Assembly: GCF_000971475.1 (NCBI RefSeq)
Contig: NZ_DF967522.1
Span: 147,403 to 211,402 of the forward strand
DNA length: 64,000 nt
Origin: Sulfuricella sp. T08
Lineage (GTDB): Bacteria; Pseudomonadota; Gammaproteobacteria; Burkholderiales; Sulfuricellaceae
Reading direction: 5' to 3'
The notes under the pieces were generated by a model. It saw only the letters and a program-made list of their open reading frames with translations, did not search any database and was not told where the DNA came from. Every line of letters starts with the position of its first letter. Position 1 is the first letter of the stretch. The position numbers were made by a program, and so were the translations under genes. Positions 10,108 through 18,674 of this stretch are shown here, one piece after another.

Positions 10108-10531
10108 GGAGCAATTCCGGAAAGCACCACGAAACCCATCATTGCATGGGGATAAAGCGGCTCTGCAAACTGTACCGTAAACTTGACAATCCTCGTGGCG
10201 TTACCTAGTCTGATATCTCGAATGGGGGTTCTACTCAGGTCTCTGACCTCCCTGCACATATCATTGCATTGGCTACTGGTGAAATTCTGAACCCATGCGA
10301 GACCTGAGACACCGTATATTTTTGTCACTCCCCCTTAATGGAAGTGACCCCATAAATGATTTTTGCATAAGCGTTAGAGAAAAATTGATTGCTATGTGTA
10401 AAATACCTTCATCGCAAGGGGAAAAAACCTTCCGTTGGACCGAGGGGCTTAATCCAACATAATTTACGGAAAATTAAACTTTGTCCTGGCGCTGCCGACG
10501 CACCTTTCACAACATAAAAAAGGTAATCCAA
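10108..10531 (+). other. Non-coding leader of the EPS locus with two inverted repeats
   Basis: No convincing gene lies in this 424-bp stretch; the only longer frame on the minus strand (to about 10328) overlaps the dgt end and resembles no protein I know. Two inverted repeats are visible: CTCAGGTCTC at 10234-10243 with its exact complement at 10299-10308, and GTCACT at 10324-10329 with AGTGAC at 10343-10348. A GG-N10-GC pair at 10487-10501 (TGGCGC...GC) weakly resembles a sigma-54 -24/-12 element. This is the likely control region for the XrtA EPS operon, which begins at 10532. Confidence 0.45.
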
Positions 10532-11170
10532 ATGAATGCTCCACAACACACCAATACTACGAGATGGCTGGCTAGCTTTGCCTTCGCATTTTCCATTCTT
10601 GCCCTTGGCGGTTGCGCGGGCACGGCATATCAACCCATCTCCGCAGCAGATACCCCTCCCCCCGCGCATGACTACCTGGTTGGCCCCGGTGACAACGTAA
10701 ATATCACAGTCTGGCGCAACCCTGAGGTTTCAATGACAGTGCCGGTCCGGCCGGATGGCAAAATCACAACCCCTCTGGTGGAGGATCTGCCGGCCAGCGG
10801 CAAGACCTCAAGTCAACTGGCTCGAGACATCGAGAAGGCTCTGGCCAAATATATCCAGGAGCCGGTTGTAACGGTCATTGTAACCGGCTTTGTCGGACCA
10901 TACGACGAGCAAATCCGGGTCATCGGCCAAGCAGCAAAACCGCAGGCCCTGCCTTACCGCAAGGACATGAGTCTGATGGATGTTCTGATTGCAGTGGGGG
11001 GAATCACTGATTTTGCTGCTGGCAACCGGGCCAGCGTCATACGCAGCATCAGCGGAACACAGCAACAGTTCGCCGTCCGGCTGAACGACCTGATCAAGGA
11101 CGGTGACATGTCAGCCAACGTTCCCATGCGCCCGGGGGATGTTCTGGTTATACCTGAAAGTTTTTTTTAA
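10532..11170 (+). CDS. XrtA-type polysaccharide export lipoprotein (Wza/EpsA-like)
   Basis: This is the outer-membrane/periplasmic export component of the exosortase A-associated EPS system. I start it at the ATG at 10532, which follows AAAAAAGGT; an upstream TTG would add an unlikely extension. A signal sequence ends in lipobox LGGC (Cys28). The Poly_export domain follows (VGPGDNVNITVWRNPE near residue 50 and PVRPDGKITTPL near 70), and one SLBB domain with VIGQAAKPQALPYRKD near 130. At 212 residues it is the short Wza form typical of XrtA loci. It opens the EPS gene set and is followed by the chain-length gene. Confidence 0.92.
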   Translation: MNAPQHTNTTRWLASFAFAFSILALGGCAGTAYQPISAADTPPPAHDYLVGPGDNVNITVWRNPEVSMTVPVRPDGKITTPLVEDLPASGKTSSQLARDIEKALAKYIQEPVVTVIVTGFVGPYDEQIRVIGQAAKPQALPYRKDMSLMDVLIAVGGITDFAAGNRASVIRSISGTQQQFAVRLNDLIKDGDMSANVPMRPGDVLVIPESFF

Positions 11171-11265
11171 TTCCCCAGTCCCCTTTTCTTGGCCATTCTT
11201 TATGGCCTGTCTCGCTCGCCAAAGGCGATTAAGAAACGCACGGATTTGGCTGACATGTATGCAAA

Positions 11266-11298
11266 GCCGTCATCGGGCTTCCAGAGCTCCATGACGGC
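11266..11298 (+). repeat. Inverted repeat (8-bp arms) in the leader of the chain-length gene
   Basis: GCCGTCAT at 11266-11273 and ATGACGGC at 11291-11298 are exact complements with a 17-base loop. No T-run follows, so it is not a classical terminator. A further short palindrome, TGTCACTGACA, lies at 11304-11314. They sit in the 191-bp gap before the start at 11362 and could act as an mRNA stem-loop. Confidence 0.45.
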
Positions 11299-11361
11299 GC
11301 AAATGTCACTGACAGACTTTTTTGCTGAATAGCCAGGGCTAAAACTAAGGAGAGCTTCAAG

Positions 11362-12903
11362 ATGCAAGAACTGATGGCCCAGTTGCTTTCCCATGTGAAG
11401 GGGATCTGGAAATATCGCTGGTATGCGGTTATAGCCGCTTGGGTCGTTGCCTTGGCAGGGTGGATTACGGTGTACAAGCTGCCTGACCGTTACGAGGCCA
11501 CGGCAAGGGTTTACGTGGATACCGAGAGCATATTGAAGCCGTTGTTGTCGGGAATGACAACCTCGCCCAACATGGAACAGCAAGTCTCAATAATGAGCCG
11601 CACCCTGTTCAGCCGTCCGAACGTGGAAAGGGTCCTGCGCATGGTGGATCTGGACATCAAAACCAGCACGGCAAAGGACCGGGAGCAGCAGATCAAGGAG
11701 CTGATGGACGAAATCAAGATTGGAACGACCGGCCGGGATAATCTCTATACCATTTTGTACAGCCACGAAAACCCCAAACTCGCAAAAGACGTGGTCCAGT
11801 CATTTCTGACCATCTTTGTCGAGGGCAGCCTCGGAGACAAGAAGCAGGGCTCGGCGTCGGCAGTTCACTTCATTGAACAGCAGATCAAGGCTTATGAGGA
11901 GAAGCTGGTCCTCGCCGAAAATGCCCTGAAGGAGTTCAAGCGGAAAAACATTGGGCTATTGCCCCGTGAAGGCGGGGATTATTTTGCAAAGCTGACCACA
12001 ACATCGGAGAGTCTCCATCAGGCACAACTGGAATTGAGGGAAGCCGAGAATGCGCGCAATTCCATCAAGAAACAGATGACTGACGAAGAACCCGACCAGA
12101 AGGCAGGTCAACCCCTGGCCGCCGAGGTCTCAAACCCGGAAATAGACGGCCGCATCAATGACCTGAACAAGAATCTGGACGCGCTTCGCTTGAACTTTAC
12201 CGAACGGCACCCGGACATCGTTGCCGCCAAGCGCCTGATTGCTCAGCTTGAAGAACGCAAGAAGGAAGAGGCCAAACTGAGCAAGCGCAGCGCCGACCCC
12301 GGGAAAAACTATAGCCCCATGCTGCAACAGATCAATGTTGCGCTGATGGAAGCCGAAGCCAGGGTGGCTTCCATGAAGGCGCGCGTGGCAGAATATTCCG
12401 CCCGTTATAATCAGCTGAAGGCCCAGATCAATGCAATACCCCAGGTGGAAGCGGAGTTCACCCAGCTCAACCGCGACTATGAGGTAAACAAGGGCAATTA
12501 CGAAAAACTGCTCGAACGCAGGGAAAGCGCAAAAATGTCCGGTGAAATGGCCACCACTACAGAGCTGTTGACATTCAAGATCATTGATCCGCCGATGGTT
12601 CCGCAAATTCCCACCGCTCCGAACCGTTTCAGACTGGTCTCCCTGGTGTTTTTGGGCGCCCTGCTGGCCGGAATCGGGACTGCGCTCCTGATGAGCCTGA
12701 TCCGGCCCACATTCCAGAGCCAAGGCACCCTGCGGGAGATAACCGGCTTCCCGGTATTGGGCACGGTGAGCATGATTTGGACGCACCAGGAAATTATCAA
12801 GCGAAAAAAGGGAGTTTATGCCTTCGGTCTCTCTTTGCTATTTTTGTTGGGCTTATATGGCGCGTTCTTGGCAAAGGCACTCAAAAACATGCCGCCGTTT
12901 TGA
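11362..12903 (+). CDS. XrtA system polysaccharide chain-length determinant (Wzz/GumC family)
   Basis: This inner-membrane co-polymerase sets EPS chain length and works with the tyrosine autokinase encoded next. A first membrane helix lies near residues 20-40 and a long periplasmic coiled-coil region covers about 150-400 (many Glu/Lys/Ala heptads). The Wzz proline-rich motif PPMVPQIPTAPNR near residue 413 leads into a second helix, and a third hydrophobic stretch lies near 490-505. Length 513 residues agrees with the XrtA-associated subfamily. Unlike classical BY-kinases no ATPase domain is fused; that is supplied by the gene at 13030. The start ATG at 11362 follows AAGGAGAG. Confidence 0.92.
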   Translation: MQELMAQLLSHVKGIWKYRWYAVIAAWVVALAGWITVYKLPDRYEATARVYVDTESILKPLLSGMTTSPNMEQQVSIMSRTLFSRPNVERVLRMVDLDIKTSTAKDREQQIKELMDEIKIGTTGRDNLYTILYSHENPKLAKDVVQSFLTIFVEGSLGDKKQGSASAVHFIEQQIKAYEEKLVLAENALKEFKRKNIGLLPREGGDYFAKLTTTSESLHQAQLELREAENARNSIKKQMTDEEPDQKAGQPLAAEVSNPEIDGRINDLNKNLDALRLNFTERHPDIVAAKRLIAQLEERKKEEAKLSKRSADPGKNYSPMLQQINVALMEAEARVASMKARVAEYSARYNQLKAQINAIPQVEAEFTQLNRDYEVNKGNYEKLLERRESAKMSGEMATTTELLTFKIIDPPMVPQIPTAPNRFRLVSLVFLGALLAGIGTALLMSLIRPTFQSQGTLREITGFPVLGTVSMIWTHQEIIKRKKGVYAFGLSLLFLLGLYGAFLAKALKNMPPF

Positions 12904-12914
12904 GTTCAACCATC

Positions 12915-12945
12915 CTAGGAGTCTGTCAGTCGGACACGCTCCTAG
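12915..12945 (+). repeat. Strong stem-loop between chain-length and autokinase genes
   Basis: CTAGGAG (12915-12921) pairs exactly with CTCCTAG (12939-12945), and inside it TGTC (12924-12927) pairs with GACA (12933-12936) around a five-base loop, with a two-base internal mismatch. It lies 12 bases after the chain-length stop and 85 bases before the autokinase start. There is no following T-run, so a processing or stability element is as likely as an attenuator. Confidence 0.5.
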
Positions 12946-13029
12946 CCACAGGACTAGCCGTAGATTCAGCACAAGGTGTCCCGCTCAGCAGGATTGGCGC
13001 CTAAGGAATGAACACCATCGGGAGGCAGC

Positions 13030-14025
13030 GTGAGCATTATTGAAAAGGCAGCAGGCAAGCTCGATCAGATCGAAAAAGGGGAAAAGACACCCCCGCATGA
13101 GGTTACGGCGAAACCCCCATCGGGAGACAGCTCGAGCATTATTGAAAAGGCAGCAGGCAAGCTCGACCGAATCGAAAAGGGGGAAGCATCCTCCTCAGCG
13201 GAAATGGCGCCGGAGATACCAGAACATCCAGACCAAAAGGCTCCCAGCGGGAACGAGGGGGGCGGGGCAGGGATCAACCCGACGCTTTCGGCGGGAGGCC
13301 ATGTGTCAAAACAGGGCATGATCAATCTGGCGAAATTACGCCAGTTGGGCATGATCATTCCTGACGGGGAAAGAACACAGATCGCCGAGGAATTCCGATT
13401 GATCAAGCGCCCATTGATCAAGAATGCCTTCAACCAAGGCGCCGAAGCGGTCCACAGCGGCAATCTGATCATGGTCACCAGCGCCCTTGCCGGAGAAGGA
13501 AAAACCTTCTGCGCCGCCAACCTGGCGATGAGCATCGCGATGGAATTGGATCACACGGTTCTTCTGGTGGATGCCGATGTGGCCCGGCCTTCGCTACCCA
13601 AATACCTCGGCTTGGAGACCGGGCGCGGCTTGCTGGACGTGCTTCTCGACGACAAGCTAGATCTGGCTGACGTCCTGATCAGAACCAATGTCGAAAAGCT
13701 CTCCATCCTTCAAGCCGGAAGCAGGCACAAGCGTGCAACCGAACTGCTGGCGAGCCAGGCCATGAGCGACTTGCTCAAGGAAATTGCGCGTCGTTACCCA
13801 GACCGCGTTGTCATATTTGACTCCCCTCCTTTATTGCTTACCAGCGAGGCGCATGTGCTGGCAAGCCAAATGGGGCAGATTGTCCTGGTGGTGGGGGCTG
13901 AAAGCACGACCCAGCAAGCGGTCAAGGAAGCGCTCCGGCAAATTGAAGCATGCGATATCGTTAATCTGATTTACAACAAGGCCAGGGCATTCCCCGGCGG
14001 GGGGTATTATGGTTACTACGGCTAA
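13030..14025 (+). CDS. XrtA-associated tyrosine autokinase (BY-kinase ATPase)
   Basis: This cytoplasmic P-loop kinase phosphorylates its own C-terminal tyrosines and regulates EPS polymerisation through the chain-length protein. Walker A is SALAGEGKTFCAANLA (about residue 157), Walker A' is VLLVDADVARPS (about 178) and Walker B is VIFDSPPLLLTSEA (about 259). The C-terminus GGGYYGYYG is the tyrosine cluster. Start is GTG at 13030 with GGAGG seven bases upstream. The N-terminal tail carries two near-identical copies of SIIEKAAGKLD-x-IEKGE, where related proteins usually show one. The end overlaps the next gene by 17 bases. Confidence 0.93.
   Translation: MSIIEKAAGKLDQIEKGEKTPPHEVTAKPPSGDSSSIIEKAAGKLDRIEKGEASSSAEMAPEIPEHPDQKAPSGNEGGGAGINPTLSAGGHVSKQGMINLAKLRQLGMIIPDGERTQIAEEFRLIKRPLIKNAFNQGAEAVHSGNLIMVTSALAGEGKTFCAANLAMSIAMELDHTVLLVDADVARPSLPKYLGLETGRGLLDVLLDDKLDLADVLIRTNVEKLSILQAGSRHKRATELLASQAMSDLLKEIARRYPDRVVIFDSPPLLLTSEAHVLASQMGQIVLVVGAESTTQQAVKEALRQIEACDIVNLIYNKARAFPGGGYYGYYG
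13033..13185 (+). repeat. 102-bp-period direct duplication in the autokinase 5' end
   Basis: Positions 13033-13083 and 13135-13185 encode the same 17-residue helix motif (SIIEKAAGKLDQIEKGE and SIIEKAAGKLDRIEKGE) with only four base differences, all in the second half of the unit. The offset is 102 bp, so the frame is kept. It looks like a recent in-frame tandem duplication of the kinase's N-terminal tail. Confidence 0.85.
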
Positions 14026-15610
14026 AGCGCCTGAATGCGGCACCTGCCATAGACTTTCGTTTCCTGCAACCTGCTCCATCGCCACGGCAATGCTGCTTGT
14101 GTACTCTCATACAGGCGCTGCAGAATGGAAAGCCACCCCCAGTCTCAACCTGAAAGAGACCTATACCGACAATGTGAGATTGGCGCCGCCGGGGCATGAG
14201 AAAAGCGAATTCATTACCCAGATCAATCCCGGCATATCCTTGACGGGCACCGGTCCCCACTTGAAGCTCAACGCCAGTTACGGAATGCAGAATCTTGTCT
14301 ATGCGGAGGAGAGCAGCCAAAACACGATGAATCACATGTTGAACGCCAACGCCAACGCCGAGCTGGTTGACAATTTGTTTTTCCTGGACGGGCGGGCCGC
14401 GATCAGCCAGCAAAACATTTCCTTGTTGGGCCCACAGGCGGCTGACAGTGCCAATATCACCGGGAACCGCACCGAGGTACAGACCTATAGCGTCAGCCCC
14501 TATCTGCGCCATAAATTCAGTAACTATGCCTCAACCGAAATTCGATATACTCATGATGAAGTCAGCACTGGCGGTAGCGAGTTGTTGAATAGCCAGGCGG
14601 ACCGCATCCAACTCGGCCTGAACAGCGGATCGGCATTTAAAACACTGGGCTGGGGCTTGAACTACAGCAAGGGGAAAACCAGCTATGCAAATACTGCCAA
14701 CCTCTTCCCCCCGGCCTTAGACACTGAAGTCCTTTCCGGCAATCTTAGCTACCTGGTCACCTCGAAATTTAGACTGACAGCTACCGGAGGCTACGAAAAA
14801 AACAACTATATTTCGATCGGGCCTAAGCCCGATGGTTCTTTCTGGTCTGCCGGCTTTTCCTGGGCGCCCAGCGCAATGACCAGCATCGATGGTAGCGCCG
14901 GCAGAAGGTTCTTTGGTGACACCTATTCTCTTGCAGCCAGCCATCGCACACGCCTGACCGCCTGGAGCCTGGGTTACAGCGAGGATATAACCTCTACACG
15001 ATCCCAGTTCCTGATTCCAATAGACCCCACCCGTGTAATGGACCTGTATTTGGCCGCCCTCTATCCAAATTGGGCTGCCGCCGATCCTGTCCTCCGACAG
15101 AAATTGACTGAAGACTACATAAATACCTTTGGGCTTCCCCCGGAGCTAGCGGCCCTAGCTGGGCCCGTAAACTACCTGACCAACCGCCTCTTTCTGCAAA
15201 AACGCCTGCAGGCGTCTGTTGCGGTGACGGGTGCAAAAAACACCCTCGTTCTCAGCCTGTTCCACGTGACTCGCGACGCGCAGACCTCACAAGCCCAGGA
15301 CAGCTTACTGTTTGGCAGTTCCACCCTGGCGCTGACCGACAATACAAAACAGGTGGGCGGCAACGCATTCTGGAGTTGGCGGATGGGTCCGCGCACCAGC
15401 GCCAACATTAATGCCGGGTTTACCAGAAACAGCTTCCCCTCCCTGGGCAGAACAGACAAAGATAAAACCATCCGGCTTAGCCTGACCAGGCAGTTCCAGC
15501 CCAAGCTCGATGGCTCGCTTGAGTTGCGGCGACTACAGCGGGACTCCAGCCAGGACGGCGGCGATTATAGCGAGAACGCCCTGACTGCCTCCCTGTTCAT
15601 GAGATTCTAG
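14009..15610 (+). CDS. XrtA/PEP-CTERM system outer-membrane beta-barrel protein (TIGR03016-like)
   Basis: This is probably the large outer-membrane barrel that accompanies the EPS exporter in exosortase A loci, perhaps the polysaccharide porin. A signal peptide (about residues 15-37, ending HTGAA) leads to a mature start EWKATPSLNLKETYTDNVRLAP, the family's characteristic opening strand with TYTDNV. Alternating polar/hydrophobic strands fill the rest, and the C-terminus ends in Phe (ASLFMRF), the barrel-assembly signal. Length 533 residues is typical. It starts inside the autokinase gene and is followed by the ATPase gene after 12 bases. The name follows family and locus; transport function is inferred. 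Confidence 0.87.
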   Translation: MVTTAKAPECGTCHRLSFPATCSIATAMLLVYSHTGAAEWKATPSLNLKETYTDNVRLAPPGHEKSEFITQINPGISLTGTGPHLKLNASYGMQNLVYAEESSQNTMNHMLNANANAELVDNLFFLDGRAAISQQNISLLGPQAADSANITGNRTEVQTYSVSPYLRHKFSNYASTEIRYTHDEVSTGGSELLNSQADRIQLGLNSGSAFKTLGWGLNYSKGKTSYANTANLFPPALDTEVLSGNLSYLVTSKFRLTATGGYEKNNYISIGPKPDGSFWSAGFSWAPSAMTSIDGSAGRRFFGDTYSLAASHRTRLTAWSLGYSEDITSTRSQFLIPIDPTRVMDLYLAALYPNWAAADPVLRQKLTEDYINTFGLPPELAALAGPVNYLTNRLFLQKRLQASVAVTGAKNTLVLSLFHVTRDAQTSQAQDSLLFGSSTLALTDNTKQVGGNAFWSWRMGPRTSANINAGFTRNSFPSLGRTDKDKTIRLSLTRQFQPKLDGSLELRRLQRDSSQDGGDYSENALTASLFMRF

Positions 15611-15622
15611 CGGGCTTTAAGC

Positions 15623-16627
15623 ATGTACGAATCCTTCTACGGCTTCAGCGCCAAGCCATTCCAACTGAAGCCCGATCCGAATTTCTTCTTCGGCAGCAAA
15701 GGCCATAAGCGCGCCATGGCCTACCTGGAATACGGGTTGTCCCAAGGGGAGGGCTTCATCGTCATCACCGGCGAAGTCGGGGCGGGCAAGACCACCCTAG
15801 TGCGCAACCTTTTCCGCAAGCTGGAGGCGAAAAACATCCTGGCGGCACAACTGGTAAGCACCCACCTCGGCTCGGAAGACACTCTGCGCATGGCGGCAGC
15901 CGCCTTCGGTCTTCCCTTCAAGGACGCGAGCAAAGCCGACCTTCTGACCGGACTCGAGGAGTTCCTTCGGCTGTGCGACCGCCAGGGGAAACGTGCCCTC
16001 CTGGTGGTGGACGAAGCGCAGAACCTTGCTCCCCGCGCGGTGGAGGAATTAAGGATGCTTTCCAACTTCCAGACCGCCGACAAGTCCTTGCTGCAAACCT
16101 TTCTGCTCGGTCAACCGGAGTTCAGGAAAACCCTGAATGGCAGTGAGATGGAACAATTGCGGCAAAGGGTGATAGCCACCTATCATTTGGGGCCGATGGA
16201 TGCCTCGGAAACCAGGTCATATATCGAGCACCGGCTGAACACTGTTGGCTGGCGCGGCGACCCTTCCTTCGGTGAGGACGCCTTTGCTGCCATTTACGAC
16301 TACACGACCGGCATTCCCAGAAAAATCAATAGCCTGTGTGACCGCCTGCTACTGATGGGCTGTCTGGAAGAACTGCACGATTTTGGCAGTTCAGAGGTCA
16401 ACGAAGTCATTCGCGATATTCAGCACGAGTTTGATCTTCCCGCCTCGGGAGCCGACGCCCAAACCACTTCCACCACCGTACCGGGCAAAGAGGAAACCCG
16501 CGTCAGCCTGGAAAACATGGACGAAAGGCTTGCCAAGATGGAGAGCTCCGTCATCTCGGTGCTGGATCTGCTCAAGCAGATTCTCTCCTTGCCCAGAGTA
16601 AATAAAGAGCTTTCGAAAAGAAGATAG
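15623..16627 (+). CDS. XrtA-associated ExeA-like ATPase (TIGR03015-like)
   Basis: This AAA-type ATPase belongs to the GspA/ExeA family and is universal in exosortase A EPS loci. The family opening MYESFYGFSAKPFQLKPDP is followed by Walker A GEVGAGKTTL (about residue 51) and Walker B ALLVVDEAQNL (about 127). A sensor/arginine region lies at TGIPRKINSLCDRLL (about 230). The last 60 residues form a low-complexity linker and a short helix. Length 334 residues is typical. Its partner in this system is not established; peptidoglycan-linked energisation of export is a guess from ExeA. Confidence 0.9.
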   Translation: MYESFYGFSAKPFQLKPDPNFFFGSKGHKRAMAYLEYGLSQGEGFIVITGEVGAGKTTLVRNLFRKLEAKNILAAQLVSTHLGSEDTLRMAAAAFGLPFKDASKADLLTGLEEFLRLCDRQGKRALLVVDEAQNLAPRAVEELRMLSNFQTADKSLLQTFLLGQPEFRKTLNGSEMEQLRQRVIATYHLGPMDASETRSYIEHRLNTVGWRGDPSFGEDAFAAIYDYTTGIPRKINSLCDRLLLMGCLEELHDFGSSEVNEVIRDIQHEFDLPASGADAQTTSTTVPGKEETRVSLENMDERLAKMESSVISVLDLLKQILSLPRVNKELSKRR

Positions 16628-16630
16628 TCT

Positions 16631-17791
16631 ATGCCTATATCCCCGTCAGGAGTCCAGGCTTTGGGCAGCATCCTTTGCGTCGTGGGTGCGCGCCCGAACT
16701 TCATGAAAATGGCCCCGATCATGGCGGCACTTGGGGATCTCAGGCCACCTCTGGCCTTGAGTCTGGTTCACACCGGCCAGCATTATGATGCAGTCATGAA
16801 CCACCAGTATTTCGAGGCGCTCGGCATCCCGCAGCCGGATATCAATCTGGAGGTGGGTTCCGCAAGTCACGCAATTCAAACCTCAGAGGTCATGCGCCGC
16901 TTCGAGCCAGTGCTGGATGCCAAGCAGCCTTCCGCGGTACTGGTGGTCGGCGACGTGAACTCCACCCTGGCCTGCGCCTTGGTGGCGGCAAAAAAGGGGA
17001 TTCCGGTGATTCACGTCGAGGCTGGCCTGCGCAGCTTCGACCGCGCCATGCCGGAGGAGATCAACCGGATATTGACCGACCAGATATCCGACCTGCTCTT
17101 TATCACCGAAAGCAGCGGCCGCGCAAACCTGCTGCGAGAAGGGATAGCCGAATCGCGCATCCATTTTGTCGGCAACGTCATGATCGACACCCTGCGCCGC
17201 AACCTGGTAAGGGCCGTCCCTGTGTCCCAAATCCTGAAAGATGCTGGGCGTGAGAATTTCCTGGGTGGCAACGCCGGCTATGCCGTCCTCACTCTGCACC
17301 GACCCTCCAACGTGGACGATCCCGCCATCCTGTGCACCCTGCTTGATACCGTCCTGAAAATCAGCCGCAAGTTGCCAGTCATCTTCCCGATGCACCCGCG
17401 CACCCGCGCCATGATCAAAAAATTTGGCCTGGAAGAGATGCTGGAAGTTCCCGAGTTGCTGCTGCTGCCACCCATGGGTTATCTGGAAATGCTGGGATTG
17501 ATGAAGGACGCCCGGGTCATGCTGACCGACTCAGGCGGCATCCAGGAAGAAACCACCGCCCTTGGCGTCCCATGCATCACGCTGAGGAACAATACTGAAA
17601 GGCCGATCACGGTGGAACAAGGAACCAATACCATCGCCGGCCAGGATCCGGCAAAAATTCTGGCGGCCTTCGACGAGATTATGCGCAGCGGCGGCAAAGC
17701 GGGCAGGATCCCTGAATTCTGGGATGGACAAGCCTCGATACGCATTGCATTGGCAATTCACGAATGGCTGGGAAATGGGTTGCGGAGCTAA
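16631..17791 (+). CDS. wecB: UDP-N-acetylglucosamine 2-epimerase (non-hydrolysing)
   Basis: This cytosolic enzyme interconverts UDP-GlcNAc and UDP-ManNAc and so supplies ManNAc-type precursors. GT-B-fold motifs are clear: VVGARPNFMKMAPI near residue 17, HTGQHYDAVMN near 50, VVGDVNSTLA near 97, VEAGLRSFDRAMPEEINR near 124, and LTDSGGIQEET near 297. Length 386 residues is standard. It directly follows the ATPase gene (three bases) in the conserved XrtA order, so the EPS probably contains a ManNAc derivative (inference). Confidence 0.95.
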   Translation: MPISPSGVQALGSILCVVGARPNFMKMAPIMAALGDLRPPLALSLVHTGQHYDAVMNHQYFEALGIPQPDINLEVGSASHAIQTSEVMRRFEPVLDAKQPSAVLVVGDVNSTLACALVAAKKGIPVIHVEAGLRSFDRAMPEEINRILTDQISDLLFITESSGRANLLREGIAESRIHFVGNVMIDTLRRNLVRAVPVSQILKDAGRENFLGGNAGYAVLTLHRPSNVDDPAILCTLLDTVLKISRKLPVIFPMHPRTRAMIKKFGLEEMLEVPELLLLPPMGYLEMLGLMKDARVMLTDSGGIQEETTALGVPCITLRNNTERPITVEQGTNTIAGQDPAKILAAFDEIMRSGGKAGRIPEFWDGQASIRIALAIHEWLGNGLRS

Positions 17792-17822
17792 CATTCATGC
17801 AGCCTCCAGCAGAAAACATTTT

Positions 17823-18674
17823 ATGACAACAGCGCAGATACGGAATGCGATGACCATCGATGTGGAAGATTACTTCCAGGTCTCGGCCTTTGCCCCCCAC
17901 ATCCTGCGCGAGCATTGGGACAGCTTGCCGTGCCGGGTGGAGCGCAACATCGACATCGCACTGGCCTTGCTGAATGAAGGTAACGCGCACGCCACCTTTT
18001 TCACCCTGGGCTGGATCGCCGAGCGCTACCCCGCCGTGGTGAGGCGCATCGTGGACAACGGCCATGAAATCGCCAGCCATGGCTATGGTCATCACCGCGT
18101 CAGTGATCAAAACCGCAACGACTTCGGCAAGGACATTACACACGCCAAGAAACTGCTAGAGGACATCTCAGGCCGCTCGGTAATCGGCTATCGCGCCCCG
18201 AGCTTTTCCATTGGTGCTGACAATCTGTGGGCGCACGACGTGCTGCTGGAGGCGGGTTACCAATACAGCTCCAGCATTTATCCAATCCGGCACGACCATT
18301 ATGGCATGCCCGAGGCGCCGCGCTTTGCCCACTACCCGCGCGGCCAGAGCGGCGTGCTGGAACTTCCTCCCACCACTGTGGCTCTGCTGGGCCACAACCT
18401 GCCGGCGGCAGGCGGCGGTTATTTCAGACTGTTACCCTATCAGGCGTCGCGCTGGCTCATACGCCGTGTCAACCGCCAGGACGGCAAACCCTGCATTTTC
18501 TACTTCCACCCGTGGGAGCTTGATCCAGACCAGCCTCGCCAGCAGGGCATCTCGTCAAAAACGCAGTTCCGCCATTACGTCAATCTGACACGCATGGAAT
18601 CCCGCATTCAGGCGCTGCTACGGGATTTTCACTGGGACCGGATGGATCGCGTGTTCATGAAGGTAGAAACATGA
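17823..18674 (+). CDS. XrtA system polysaccharide deacetylase (NodB/CE4 family)
   Basis: This metal-dependent enzyme removes N-acetyl groups from a polysaccharide or its precursor. I chose the ATG at 17823, giving MTTAQIRNAMTIDVEDYFQVSAF, because family members begin just before NAMTIDVEDY; an upstream in-frame start would overlap wecB. The catalytic Asp pair lies in TIDVEDYFQ (about residue 13), the metal His pair in ASHGYGHHRVS (about 84), and RAPSFS (about 125) is the conserved Arg motif. A C-terminal FYFHPWELDPDQP segment is typical. Length 283 residues. It overlaps the FemAB gene by four bases. Confidence 0.93.
   Translation: MTTAQIRNAMTIDVEDYFQVSAFAPHILREHWDSLPCRVERNIDIALALLNEGNAHATFFTLGWIAERYPAVVRRIVDNGHEIASHGYGHHRVSDQNRNDFGKDITHAKKLLEDISGRSVIGYRAPSFSIGADNLWAHDVLLEAGYQYSSSIYPIRHDHYGMPEAPRFAHYPRGQSGVLELPPTTVALLGHNLPAAGGGYFRLLPYQASRWLIRRVNRQDGKPCIFYFHPWELDPDQPRQQGISSKTQFRHYVNLTRMESRIQALLRDFHWDRMDRVFMKVET

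Noticed and set aside
11171-11333. Stop-free frame continuing after the export lipoprotein stop, ending ...MSLTDFFAE
   Set aside because: It is in phase with the upstream gene, so a readthrough or small ORF was considered, but no start with a ribosome binding site exists and the region holds a hairpin; a chance open frame is simpler.
17797-17826. Nine-codon ORF (MQPPAENIL) between wecB and the deacetylase
   Set aside because: Overlaps the deacetylase start and is too short to support; a coupling role cannot be shown.
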